64,000 bases of DNA, from the NCBI RefSeq assembly GCF_017876115.1, contig NZ_JAGINO010000025.1:1-64000 (forward strand), given 5' to 3'. Shown piece by piece: positions 7,681-14,613 of the stretch. Positions within the stretch are counted from its first letter, which is position 1; each line of letters opens with the position of its first letter. The stretch is from Azospirillum picis. Its GTDB lineage: Bacteria; Pseudomonadota; Alphaproteobacteria; Azospirillales; Azospirillaceae. The position numbers and the translations under genes are program-made. The notes beneath the pieces are model-generated. The model was not told the origin of the DNA. It saw only the letters and a list, made by a program, of their open reading frames with translations, and made no database searches.

Positions 7681-7994
7681 TGGGGCGCGGGCTCGATCCG
7701 CGCCACGACGATGCGCGGGGGCGTGACGCCCTCGCCTTCGAGCCGCTGCCCACCGCGACCTATCCCTGGTGCTTCGACGGTGGTCGGCGGATCGTCATCG
7801 TGGTGCAACCGCCCAATGCCGCTGTGGACAGGCTCCTGGCGCCGCTGGACGGCGCTACGCCTTACAAGCTGCCCTATGACCCGCGCCGCTGCATCTGGAG
7901 CCATACCGCTACCCATTGGCACATCCCGTGCCGCCACCTCGATGCTGTGCGCGCCCTGTTGCCGCCCATTTCCCGGCTGATGGAGCGCCGATGA
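7680..7994 (+). CDS. Hypothetical protein, 104 aa
   Basis: It starts on the A of the previous stop (TAATG). The sequence is rich in His, Pro and Trp (ATYPWCFDGGRRIVIVVQPP, then CIWSHTATHWHIPCRHLDAV). The two His and two Cys near residues 71-83 could bind metal, but no family is recognised. Confidence 0.6.
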   Translation: MGRGLDPRHDDARGRDALAFEPLPTATYPWCFDGGRRIVIVVQPPNAAVDRLLAPLDGATPYKLPYDPRRCIWSHTATHWHIPCRHLDAVRALLPPISRLMERR

Positions 7995-8494
7995 CTGCCG
8001 CCACCTATCTCGACCACGTCACACTGACCACCGGTCACAGCCGCCGCTCGCCGCGATCGGAGGTTAGCGAAGAGGTGGTGTCGTTGCTCGCCGCATGGCT
8101 GGATCGGGCGCTGCTGCCTGATGACCCGCTCAAAGCGCCACCGGTGCCGCTCCCGGTGCCCGAGTTGCAGGATTTCACCAGCCACGTCTTCACTCTGGCC
8201 GGTGGTTTGATCGTGACCGTGTACGGGCCGGATATCCTGACGGTACCGCCGGCAGCACCGGAGCCGATCCCGCTCGTGACCTTCGCCGTGGCCCGCCGGT
8301 CGCGCGGCGCCGATAAGCTGTGGGACACCCTGCTGCAGGCCGCGCCAGGTGTGGCGCCGCCGGTGATGCCCCGCACACCGTGGGTGGCTGTGGTGGAGCA
8401 TCCGACCGAACCAATCTTCCCGGATGCTGTTGGGTGGCTGGGGGATTTCGAGCGGTGCGTCGCCTGGGCGTGGATCGAGCGGGTAGCCGGGTAA
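7991..8494 (+). CDS. Hypothetical protein, 167 aa
   Basis: ATG 7991 overlaps the upstream stop by 4 bp (ATGA) and the stop overlaps the next start (TAATG). The protein is Pro- and Val-rich, with a short hydrophobic stretch (VFTLAGGLIVTVYG) too short to be a clear membrane segment. The family is unknown. Confidence 0.6.
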   Translation: MTAATYLDHVTLTTGHSRRSPRSEVSEEVVSLLAAWLDRALLPDDPLKAPPVPLPVPELQDFTSHVFTLAGGLIVTVYGPDILTVPPAAPEPIPLVTFAVARRSRGADKLWDTLLQAAPGVAPPVMPRTPWVAVVEHPTEPIFPDAVGWLGDFERCVAWAWIERVAG

Positions 8495-8718
8495 TGGCGC
8501 GCCCTCGCAAGCACCCGGAAGGGACGACGGCCGCCGACCGCAATCGGGAGGCTCTGGCGCGCCTGCGCGAGGCCGGCGGGACGCGCAAGGTAATCGACCT
8601 ATCGGGCGAGGCGGTGGCGGCTCTGGCGGCGATCCGGCAAGCGACGGCGGAGCGGTCGGACCGCGAGGTGATCGAGCGGTTACTGCTGGCGGAGCGCGAG
8701 CGCTTGGCGCGGGCCTAG
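8494..8718 (+). CDS. Small ribbon-helix-helix-like protein, 74 aa
   Basis: It starts MARPRKHPEGTTAADRNREA with a later strand (TRKVIDLS) followed by two helices ending in ERLLLAERERLARA. This is the pattern of short alphaproteobacterial RHH-type DNA-binding proteins. It is the last gene of the overlapping plus-strand cluster and a plausible regulator of it. Confidence 0.6.
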   Translation: MARPRKHPEGTTAADRNREALARLREAGGTRKVIDLSGEAVAALAAIRQATAERSDREVIERLLLAERERLARA

Positions 8719-8722
8719 GCGG

Positions 8723-9271
8723 TCACTTCCCCCGCAGCAGCTTGTCCTTGGCCGCACTGCCGGCGCTTGACCCGACCCAATAGGACACCACGGCGGTGGC
8801 CATCGTGGTCAGCGCCCCCAGCATCAGCGAGGCGTTCGGGTCCGCCTGCCCGGCCGGCACCGACAGCACCCGGTACAGCACGACGCCGAAGGTGATCAGC
8901 ACCACCAGGGAAACCAGCGGCGCTCCCCAGCCGATCCGGCTGCCGGCCTTGGCCAGCTCTACCGTCTGCGACCTGGCCGACGCGCGGTCGCCGTTGTCGA
9001 GGGTCAGGAGGGCGAGCATCTGGTCGCCGACGGCCTTGCGGAACTCGGCCAGCGTGGCGGGATCGGCAGCGATGGAGGCGGCGAGCGGCGCGATGTCCTC
9101 CGGGCGGGTGATGGACACCCCGGCAACGGTGCCGGCTGCGGTGACCAGCGCCTGGGCGACGGCTGCGCCCTTCGCGGTGGTGGCCGGGTCGTCGCCGGCG
9201 ATCAGCTTGGCGATTTCCTCGCCGGCTAACTCAGCGAGCGGGGCGGCGGCAGCGATGAGCAGTGGGAGCAT
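8723..9271 (-). CDS. Holin-like membrane protein (3TM-holin type)
   Basis: The 182-aa protein has a hydrophobic N-terminus, an Ala-rich helical middle, and two strong membrane segments near 118-138 (WGAPLVSLVVLITFGVVLYR) and 147-168, followed by a short basic tail. This resembles the 3TM-holin family of alphaproteobacterial phages. AAGGAGG precedes ATG 9271. It is the distal gene of the minus-strand late block, near the endolysin, which supports a lysis role. It converges on the RHH gene. Confidence 0.6.
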   Translation of the reverse strand: MLPLLIAAAAPLAELAGEEIAKLIAGDDPATTAKGAAVAQALVTAAGTVAGVSITRPEDIAPLAASIAADPATLAEFRKAVGDQMLALLTLDNGDRASARSQTVELAKAGSRIGWGAPLVSLVVLITFGVVLYRVLSVPAGQADPNASLMLGALTTMATAVVSYWVGSSAGSAAKDKLLRGK

Positions 9272-9379
9272 GGGGGCCTCCTTTCGGGCATGAAAAAGCC
9301 CGCGGCCGGGATGGCGCGGGCGGGTGGATTGTCAGGTGGATGGAGCGAGAGCATGCTGGCGTGTCGTAGGGAGGCCAGC

Positions 9380-9619
9380 ATGCCCAAGCCGCAGTTCAGC
9401 GCCCGCGTCCATGTGCAGGAGACCTTGTCGCAGGATCAGATCCTCTGTCTTCTGACGGCGGATGCAGAGGGTGACGTCTACCCCGACGCTGCCGATATTC
9501 CGGGATGGCTGATCGGCGAGTGTCAGGACCTGGGGCTTATGATGCCAGGGCATTGTCCGGGTGTTAGGCGGCTCACCGACGATGGGCGGGACGCACGGGA
9601 TGCGCTGTTGTCCGACTGA
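9380..9619 (+). CDS. Hypothetical protein, 79 aa
   Basis: ATG 9380 follows GGGAGG. The product starts MPKPQFSARVHVQETLSQDQ and ends TDDGRDARDALLSD. It is small, acidic and soluble. Family unknown. It reads opposite to the flanking late genes and has its own downstream terminator, like a moron. Confidence 0.55.
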   Translation: MPKPQFSARVHVQETLSQDQILCLLTADAEGDVYPDAADIPGWLIGECQDLGLMMPGHCPGVRRLTDDGRDARDALLSD

Positions 9620-9651
9620 GCTAGTCAGCCGGTCTCGGAGTCGGCAAAAGG

Positions 9652-9677
9652 AAGGCCGCCCGGTGAGGGGCGGCCTT
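9652..9677 (+). terminator. Terminator-like hairpin after the 79-aa gene
   Basis: A perfect 10-bp stem, AAGGCCGCCC/GGGCGGCCTT, with a 6-nt loop. The stem ends in TT, but no long U-tract follows. Confidence 0.55.
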
Positions 9678-9721
9678 GATGCAGGAGAAGCTGGGGTCGA
9701 CACCTCAGCATCCCTTCACTA

Positions 9722-9748
9722 CCATCAGGTGCGTCATTAGCCTGATGG
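9722..9748 (+). promoter_or_regulatory. Leader hairpin overlapping a ribosome site
   Basis: CCATCAGG pairs with CCTGATGG (8 bp). The 3' arm includes the first bases of the GGAG (9747-9750) that precedes ATG 9756. It could limit translation of the proline-rich micro-ORF. Confidence 0.35.
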
Positions 9749-9755
9749 AGTAACC

Positions 9756-9869
9756 ATGCGCTTTTCTAAGCCTCCCCCACCACCGCCAATAACTAGAGGA
9801 AACCCAGGTGCTGGCCCACCCCGGCCACCCATGCCCCCGCCCCCGCCACCTCAGCCACCCAAGAAATAA
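9756..9869 (+). CDS. Proline-rich microprotein, 37 aa (uncertain)
   Basis: The frame reads MRFSKPPPPPPITRGNPGAG and then two more proline clusters ending PPKK. GGAG is 5 nt upstream of ATG. Polyproline runs of six would make ribosomes depend on EF-P. It overlaps the 3' end of the opposing membrane-protein gene (9793-9869), so one of the two frames may be an artefact. Codon use is AT-richer at third positions than in the structural genes. Confidence 0.35.
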   Translation: MRFSKPPPPPPITRGNPGAGPPRPPMPPPPPPQPPKK

Positions 9870-10368
9870 GGGCGGCGGCTGGAGCTAGCACGGCTAGTCG
9901 GATGGCCGTCATCATGTGACGGCCATTTCGGGCGAGGCACTCCTCATTGAAGTCAATGGAGTGCTGATAGGCCTCTGCATCCCAACCGAATGAGCGAGGC
10001 GCCGGACCAGCCATGTATTCGGCATCGCTATAAAGCAATCGGGGATGTTTGCCAGGAGCGTGAAGAGGAATAGGTCGAGCCTGCGTCACGCTCAAGATGC
10101 AACTGAGCCAGAAAAAGAGCGCTGCGGTGAAGGCAGGTACGGTTAAGCCAGCGAACAGTGGGGATCCAGACGCGGAGGCAATTCCGGCACCAACGGTGGC
10201 AGTAGTGGCGGTCGCCGTGATGCTGGCGAACGTCATTGCCCGCTGAACGGCTGCCAACGAGATCGTCATAAGAGCTGCGGTTCTAACCTCTCCTTGCCGA
10301 GAAATTTCTTTCGCAATTACTTCGGGAACGCCTGCCCAATCCGGTTCATTTGCGTCTTGTTCAGACAT
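9793..10368 (-). CDS. Membrane protein, 191 aa
   Basis: An N-terminal soluble helix (MSEQDANEPDWAGVPEVIAK) is followed by hydrophobic stretches at about 32-58, 68-92 and 152-185, suggesting three membrane segments. It is acidic at the N-terminus. The family is unknown. GAGGG lies 8 nt upstream of ATG 10368. Its position by the endolysin makes a lysis or superinfection-exclusion role conceivable but unproven. Confidence 0.6.
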   Translation of the reverse strand: MSEQDANEPDWAGVPEVIAKEISRQGEVRTAALMTISLAAVQRAMTFASITATATTATVGAGIASASGSPLFAGLTVPAFTAALFFWLSCILSVTQARPIPLHAPGKHPRLLYSDAEYMAGPAPRSFGWDAEAYQHSIDFNEECLARNGRHMMTAIRLAVLAPAAALISWVAEVAGAGAWVAGVGQHLGFL

Positions 10369-10474
10369 GGCTTAACCCTCGCTTCGCAAATGGAGTGTAT
10401 CGCAGTCGGGTGGCTGCGTCCTCAAGTTCATTTGGATTGGGTAAGGTCTCGCAAAAACCCTCCCATCCGAGGAC

Positions 10475-11062
10475 TCATGCCTCCATGAACTCAGCCAACC
10501 GGTTGAGCCAGCCGGCGGCATTGAGGGCGTCATCCTCGACCCGGCCGCGCTTGCGGGCGTCGCCGGTGATGATCTGCCCGTAGAACCGCATGCGGCTCGC
10601 GAAGACGGAGCGCCACAGCGCAGCCGCGTCGCCGGCATTGACCGCGGCGAGCGTCTTCGGCCCGACGGCGCCGTCGATCTGCAGGATCGACCGGCCGGCG
10701 AGGTCGTTGACGGCATCCTGCAGCCAGGTGCTCGCCCGGGCCGGGCCATGGTTGACGCCCGAGTCGATCACCAGGGCGCGCAGCTTGTCGTCGGCGATGC
10801 CGGCGAAGCCCGGCTTCTCGATGTAGTTGGCGCGGTAGATGGCCCGCACCTCGGCCTCGTCCAGCGCGGCAACGTCGGTCGCCGTGACCGGGCGCTTCCG
10901 CCAGCTCGTCAGCGTCTCAAGGGTGATGCCGCCCTTCGTCGGGCCGCCGCGGTCGCTGGACCTGTCGGTGTAGCGCGGCCAGCCCTCCCGGCGGAGGATG
11001 TTGTCGATGACGGCTTCGGTGGGGTCGCGCGGGATCGCCGCGCCGGTGGGCGTGGTGGACAT
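10475..11062 (-). CDS. Endolysin, glycoside hydrolase family 108
   Basis: The protein (195 aa) cleaves peptidoglycan glycan strands as a muramidase. Residues about 10-55 carry the GH108 signature: AVIDNILRREGWPRYTDRSS then DRGGPTKGGIT, with the catalytic Glu in RREGW. The C-terminal half (VIDSGVNHGPARASTWLQDA, then DGAVGPKTLAAVN) matches the family's peptidoglycan-binding end. No signal peptide is seen, so export needs a holin. ATG 11062 with GGGAG upstream is preferred over the 5-codon-longer start. Confidence 0.9.
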   Translation of the reverse strand: MSTTPTGAAIPRDPTEAVIDNILRREGWPRYTDRSSDRGGPTKGGITLETLTSWRKRPVTATDVAALDEAEVRAIYRANYIEKPGFAGIADDKLRALVIDSGVNHGPARASTWLQDAVNDLAGRSILQIDGAVGPKTLAAVNAGDAAALWRSVFASRMRFYGQIITGDARKRGRVEDDALNAAGWLNRLAEFMEA

Positions 11063-11159
11063 GGGGGTTTCTCCCATCGGGATGAAGAGGAAATGGAAAG
11101 GCGGGCGGTGGATGCTGAGGCTGTCTGACGGATTCCTCGGACATTCCTCCCTCGACTCG

Positions 11160-11187
11160 GGGCGCCTGCTGGCGCCCTTTTTCTTTT
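11160..11187 (+). terminator. Intrinsic terminator on the plus strand, antisense to the late operon
   Basis: GGGCGCC-tgct-GGCGCCC is followed by TTTTTCTTTT. It is one of the best-formed intrinsic terminators in the window. It stops plus-strand transcription, yet both neighbours are minus-strand genes. It may block antisense transcripts or end a small plus-strand RNA. Confidence 0.7.
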
Positions 11188-11360
11188 CAGCGGTCGGGCT
11201 TCAGATCGGGCTGGCCGAGACGGAGGAAGCCGCCGCACATGGCGCGGCGAGCGTTGGTCAGGAGCTGGCCGAGCAAGAGCATGGCGGCGTCTCGATCGCC
11301 GCCGCAGGCATCCAGGGCCTGCTGCACCTCTTGCTCGGCGGGGGATGGGGCTTCGGTCAT
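11187..11360 (-). CDS. Hypothetical protein, 57 aa
   Basis: ATG 11360 lies 5 bp after the stop of the upstream membrane-protein gene. The product is helical (MTEAPSPAEQEVQQALDACG, then DAAMLLLGQLLTNARRAM). It is a small soluble protein between tail-fibre and lysis genes. The ribosome site is weak, so translational coupling is likely. Confidence 0.5.
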   Translation of the reverse strand: MTEAPSPAEQEVQQALDACGGDRDAAMLLLGQLLTNARRAMCGGFLRLGQPDLKPDR

Positions 11361-11365
11361 GGCGG

Positions 11366-11950
11366 TCAGGCCGCCAGACCGAGCACGACGACAACGCCGA
11401 TCCCGCCGCCGGCCAGCACCTCGCCCCACTCCTGTTCGGTGCGCAGCCGCCAAGGCAGTGCCGGGGGCAGCAGCCCGAGCAGGTAGCCGGCCGGCATCGC
11501 CAACCCGCCCAGCACCGACCAGCCGGCGGAGAGCGGCACCCACGGCTCCAACGCCCAGGCTACCGCCAGCAGGCGGCCGAGCCCGGCCAGCCACAGGTAC
11601 CCGAGCCGCTCGGGCCGGGCGATCCTGTCCATGCCGGTCGCGCTCTCCGGTGCTTTCCAGGGGATGCCGGCGAGGCCCTGGCCCGCGCCGTGGGGCAGTA
11701 GGACCATCCCCAGCAACCACGCCAGCCACACGCGCGCCAGGGCCTCCCACGGCACGTCCTGGCGCAGGTACCAGACGCAGAGGGTCATGGGGGTGGCCCA
11801 GAAGAGAGCGCGGGCGCCCTGGGTGCCGAGCCAGCTATGGGTGGCGCCGCGCTCGCGGTGACAGAGCGCTGCCAAGATGATGATGACCGCCTGGTCGAGG
11901 GCGTGCGCGGCCAGCCAGCCGGCGAGCGCCGGCAGGATGTGGTCGAACAT
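11366..11950 (-). CDS. Polytopic membrane protein, 194 aa
   Basis: From ATG 11950 (GGAG upstream) the protein has about four to five hydrophobic segments, including LPALAGWLAAHALDQAVIII, a segment around VWLAWLLGMVLLP, and a C-terminal GGGIGVVVVLGLAA. It is Trp-rich. The family is unknown. Location next to the endolysin suggests an accessory lysis or membrane function. Confidence 0.6.
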   Translation of the reverse strand: MFDHILPALAGWLAAHALDQAVIIILAALCHRERGATHSWLGTQGARALFWATPMTLCVWYLRQDVPWEALARVWLAWLLGMVLLPHGAGQGLAGIPWKAPESATGMDRIARPERLGYLWLAGLGRLLAVAWALEPWVPLSAGWSVLGGLAMPAGYLLGLLPPALPWRLRTEQEWGEVLAGGGIGVVVVLGLAA

Positions 11951-12022
11951 GGTGGAACTCCAGATATGAGAAAGGCGCCTCGCGGGCGCCGGATCGATCA
12001 AGCTTGGAGTGTTGTCGCGACG

Positions 12023-12268
12023 TCAGCGCCGAACGCCTTCGTCCTCTTCGATGTGGGTCGCGCAGTGATCGGGCTGCCGGCACACCACGCGGAAGAAAGC
12101 GTCGACGGCCCAGCGCAAGGGCGCTGTCACGGCCTGCCAGCGGGGGCCATAGTCGCCGCGGCGGGCTTTGCCGAGCCGGGACGATATGGTTTCGTCCGGA
12201 TCACCGAAGGCGATGGCGCTACCCAGTTGATCAAGCGCCACCAACAGGTTCAGCAGGTAGCGCTTCAT
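12023..12268 (-). CDS. Conserved phage hypothetical protein, 81 aa
   Basis: It starts MKRYLLNLLVALDQLGSAIA and continues GDPDETISSRLGKA. This is a short conserved protein pattern I associate with the fibre/lysis junction of many proteobacterial phages, function unknown. A C-terminal Cys/His-containing part follows (CRQPDHCATHIEED). It sits 3 bp after the upstream DUF4376 gene. Confidence 0.7.
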   Translation of the reverse strand: MKRYLLNLLVALDQLGSAIAFGDPDETISSRLGKARRGDYGPRWQAVTAPLRWAVDAFFRVVCRQPDHCATHIEEDEGVRR

Positions 12269-12271
12269 GGG

Positions 12272-12952
12272 TCAGCCCTCCGGCCAGCCGGACAGATGGT
12301 CGATACTCTCTGGATCGTCAGACGCCAGGGCGGCATCTTTCACGTCTCGCGCATGCTGCACAATCGCGCTGTACGTCCCTGCCACCGCAGCAGCCAGAGC
12401 AACACCGTCCTGCGGCGTCGGCAGTGGCAAGCGGCTGTTGTCGCTGGCGATCCAGCCTTGGGCGTAGCTGTCGGGCCACGTCAGCGCGCCGGCCAGCACA
12501 AGGGCCGCGGTGGTGGCCATACCCCCAAGGTCCGTGCGGGTCTGGACGTCGGTCCCAAAGGTCTTGCCACCGTGCTCGACACCAAGCGCCAAGCGCCGGT
12601 CTCGCTCGGCGTTGATCGCGTCCACTTTGGCCGCCCGGCGTGCGTCCAGATTGGCGGCCAGCACCTCGTCCGGCAGGGGCACCACCTTGCGCGGCAGAGT
12701 GACGAGCTTGGCCTCTGTGTCCACCAGCGGCGCCCGATCAGGATCGGCGACGATCTGATGGGTGAGCGCCGACGGGAGCGCGACCGCCTCTTCCGTCACC
12801 GGCCAGTATCCGTAGCCGATAAGCTCTAGCGTGGGGTCGGTCCAGCCGAGATCGACCAAGGACTCCGGAAGCAGGCCCACGAGCGCCGCCGGCAGATCTT
12901 CCGGACCGCCGATAACGACGAGGGTTTCGAGGTTGATCTTGCAGTAAGCCAT
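12272..12952 (-). CDS. DUF4376 tail-fibre-associated protein
   Basis: Residues about 105-215 fit DUF4376: KVDAINAERDRRLALGVEHG, a TFGTDVQTRTDLGG block, then WIASDNSRLPLP and a final helix (IVQHARDVKDAAL). The N-terminal half is a variable attachment region. Proteins of this family lie at the tips of tail fibres or act in their assembly. The start overlaps the stop of the preceding adhesin-like gene. Confidence 0.75.
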   Translation of the reverse strand: MAYCKINLETLVVIGGPEDLPAALVGLLPESLVDLGWTDPTLELIGYGYWPVTEEAVALPSALTHQIVADPDRAPLVDTEAKLVTLPRKVVPLPDEVLAANLDARRAAKVDAINAERDRRLALGVEHGGKTFGTDVQTRTDLGGMATTAALVLAGALTWPDSYAQGWIASDNSRLPLPTPQDGVALAAAVAGTYSAIVQHARDVKDAALASDDPESIDHLSGWPEG

Positions 12953-13530
12953 TAGCCGATACTCCGGAACATTATGAAAAAGACAGCAGCAGCGCCTCCG
13001 AGCTGTTGCCCGGTGCCCTCCCGGTAGGCTCCGCCGCCGGGAAAGGTCCCCGGATAGTTTGTGCGGGAGTTGAAGCTACCGGTCAGACGTGGACTCCCGT
13101 CAATACTTGGACCCACGACATTGCCGGTTAGGGAATAGATGTCGGAGGGGCCGCCGGTCGCCGCCAGAATTCCGGGGAAGTTCAAGTCCCCTCCCACGCC
13201 TGCGGATGCCGCCGCCCACCATGTTGCATTGGCGTCCGTAAGCGTCATCCCGTCCACAGTTACCGTGGCCCCGATGGAGCCTTGGATCACCTCTGCGGGG
13301 GTAACCGCTTTGCCCACCCTCACGGATACCGCTCCAGAGGAGCCAGACGTTGCGGCACCGGCTGTTACGGTGACCCCTGCGGAAACCGCTATAATGTCGA
13401 TGGTGTCGATACCGGGAGGGACAGGCCAGTTAAATGCGCCTGCCGCCGTGATGTAGTCCATGCCGGCGAATTGTAGCGTGCCGGGCGCATTGCGCCGTGT
13501 GCGCTGAAGCCCTTGTCCGAGGAAACCCAT
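12952..13530 (-). CDS. Glycine-rich adhesin-like tail protein, copy B
   Basis: The protein (192 aa) shares a plan with the next gene upstream: a short N-terminal attachment part, a VPPGIDTIDIIAVSAG strand, a glycine/alanine-rich body and a hydrophobic end (GGAAAVFFIMFRSIG). This resembles polyglycine-sandwich receptor-binding tips such as gp38 of T-even phages. ATG 13530 has GGAGG 8 nt upstream and overlaps the upstream stop (TGATG). It is probably a host-range determinant. Confidence 0.65.
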   Translation of the reverse strand: MGFLGQGLQRTRRNAPGTLQFAGMDYITAAGAFNWPVPPGIDTIDIIAVSAGVTVTAGAATSGSSGAVSVRVGKAVTPAEVIQGSIGATVTVDGMTLTDANATWWAAASAGVGGDLNFPGILAATGGPSDIYSLTGNVVGPSIDGSPRLTGSFNSRTNYPGTFPGGGAYREGTGQQLGGAAAVFFIMFRSIG

Positions 13531-14165
13531 CACACCACCTCCGTAACGTACCAGAAAAAGAAGATGCCGCCATTGCCTCCAGCAATATTGTTGTTGCTTG
13601 TGGTGCCAGAGCCGCCTCCACCGGGAGTGTTGCCGACAGTACCCCCCAAGGTTATACCCAGCCCTTTGAAGTTCGGGTGGATGTATGGCCCGCCATGATC
13701 TCCAGAGAATACTTTAGATGTCGGCCATGCAGGGCTTGGCAGTATTCCACTGGGGTATGATCCAAGCCCTCCGCTTAGGTTTACGTCACCCCCTGATGCT
13801 GTTCCTCCGGGTGCAGGCACACTGGCCGAGTCCGTGCGCCCGCCAGCCCCAGCGACCATGCCGTCTACTGTGGTGGCGCTGCCGGTTGCACCGGACCCCA
13901 CGGTTCCAGGGATAGCTTGGCCGGGCTGCACTGCCTTATTGCGTCTGATTGCCAGTGCGCCGCCGCCGCCGTAGGTTGCATTGGGCGCTCCATAATCGAA
14001 GCCGCCCGTTCCGCCAGGGCCGGCGGCAATGATATCGCAGCTATCAACGCCAGCGGGCACGATGCAACTAATTACGCCCGAAAGCGAGGGACTGCAAAAG
14101 AAGGTGCTGCCGACAAAGCGTCGGCGCGAATTCCGTCCTCTTCCGAGAGGATCACGAATACTCAT
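13530..14165 (-). CDS. Glycine-rich adhesin-like tail protein, copy A
   Basis: The 211-aa protein has VPAGVDSCDIIAAGPGGTGG near residue 36, then many Gly-rich stretches (TYGGGGALAIRR, NTPGGGGSGTTSNNNIAGGN) and ends GGIFFFWYVTEVV. The order of elements matches copy B, so the two are probably diverged paralogues. Gly-rich loops at the tip are typical of variable receptor-binding proteins. Confidence 0.65.
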   Translation of the reverse strand: MSIRDPLGRGRNSRRRFVGSTFFCSPSLSGVISCIVPAGVDSCDIIAAGPGGTGGFDYGAPNATYGGGGALAIRRNKAVQPGQAIPGTVGSGATGSATTVDGMVAGAGGRTDSASVPAPGGTASGGDVNLSGGLGSYPSGILPSPAWPTSKVFSGDHGGPYIHPNFKGLGITLGGTVGNTPGGGGSGTTSNNNIAGGNGGIFFFWYVTEVV

Positions 14166-14173
14166 GGCTCACC

Positions 14174-14602
14174 TCACGCGGGCTTGGTCAGGTCGTACCA
14201 GCCGAGGTCCACCTCACAAGAGGCGGTCAGCGTGGCCCACGAGCCGATGCCGAGCACGTCACCCGCCTCGAAGTCCATTCCAGCGATGCTGGCGATGCTT
14301 TGGGGAACCGGGGCGGTGGTGGCGTTGATCGTGGTTGCACCGACATACTGAGCAGCGATCAGGTGCCAGATGTTCGCGGCTTCGCCGGCCTTGCGTTTGA
14401 GGACGCAAACGACGGCGGCCGTATTTGTGGCGAGCGGAGTGATCCGACACCACCCGCCCTGACCACCGGCCGCGCCGATGGTCCCGAGCGTGGTCACGCC
14501 CGTTGGAGTATTGCCGGCGGTGTTTGCCATTACTCCAGGGGGTAGCGTAATCGTGAAGCTCCGCGGCGCACCCGCAAAAACAGGGGAAGTGTTCGTAGCC
14601 AT
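14174..14602 (-). CDS. Phage structural hypothetical protein, 142 aa
   Basis: It is beta-rich, beginning MATNTSPVFAGAPRSFTITL and ending ASCEVDLGWYDLTKPA, without membrane segments. Its place between the large fibre and the adhesin-like genes suggests a fibre accessory or virion protein. The family name is not known to me. Confidence 0.6.
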   Translation of the reverse strand: MATNTSPVFAGAPRSFTITLPPGVMANTAGNTPTGVTTLGTIGAAGGQGGWCRITPLATNTAAVVCVLKRKAGEAANIWHLIAAQYVGATTINATTAPVPQSIASIAGMDFEAGDVLGIGSWATLTASCEVDLGWYDLTKPA

Positions 14603-14613
14603 TATCTGATCCT

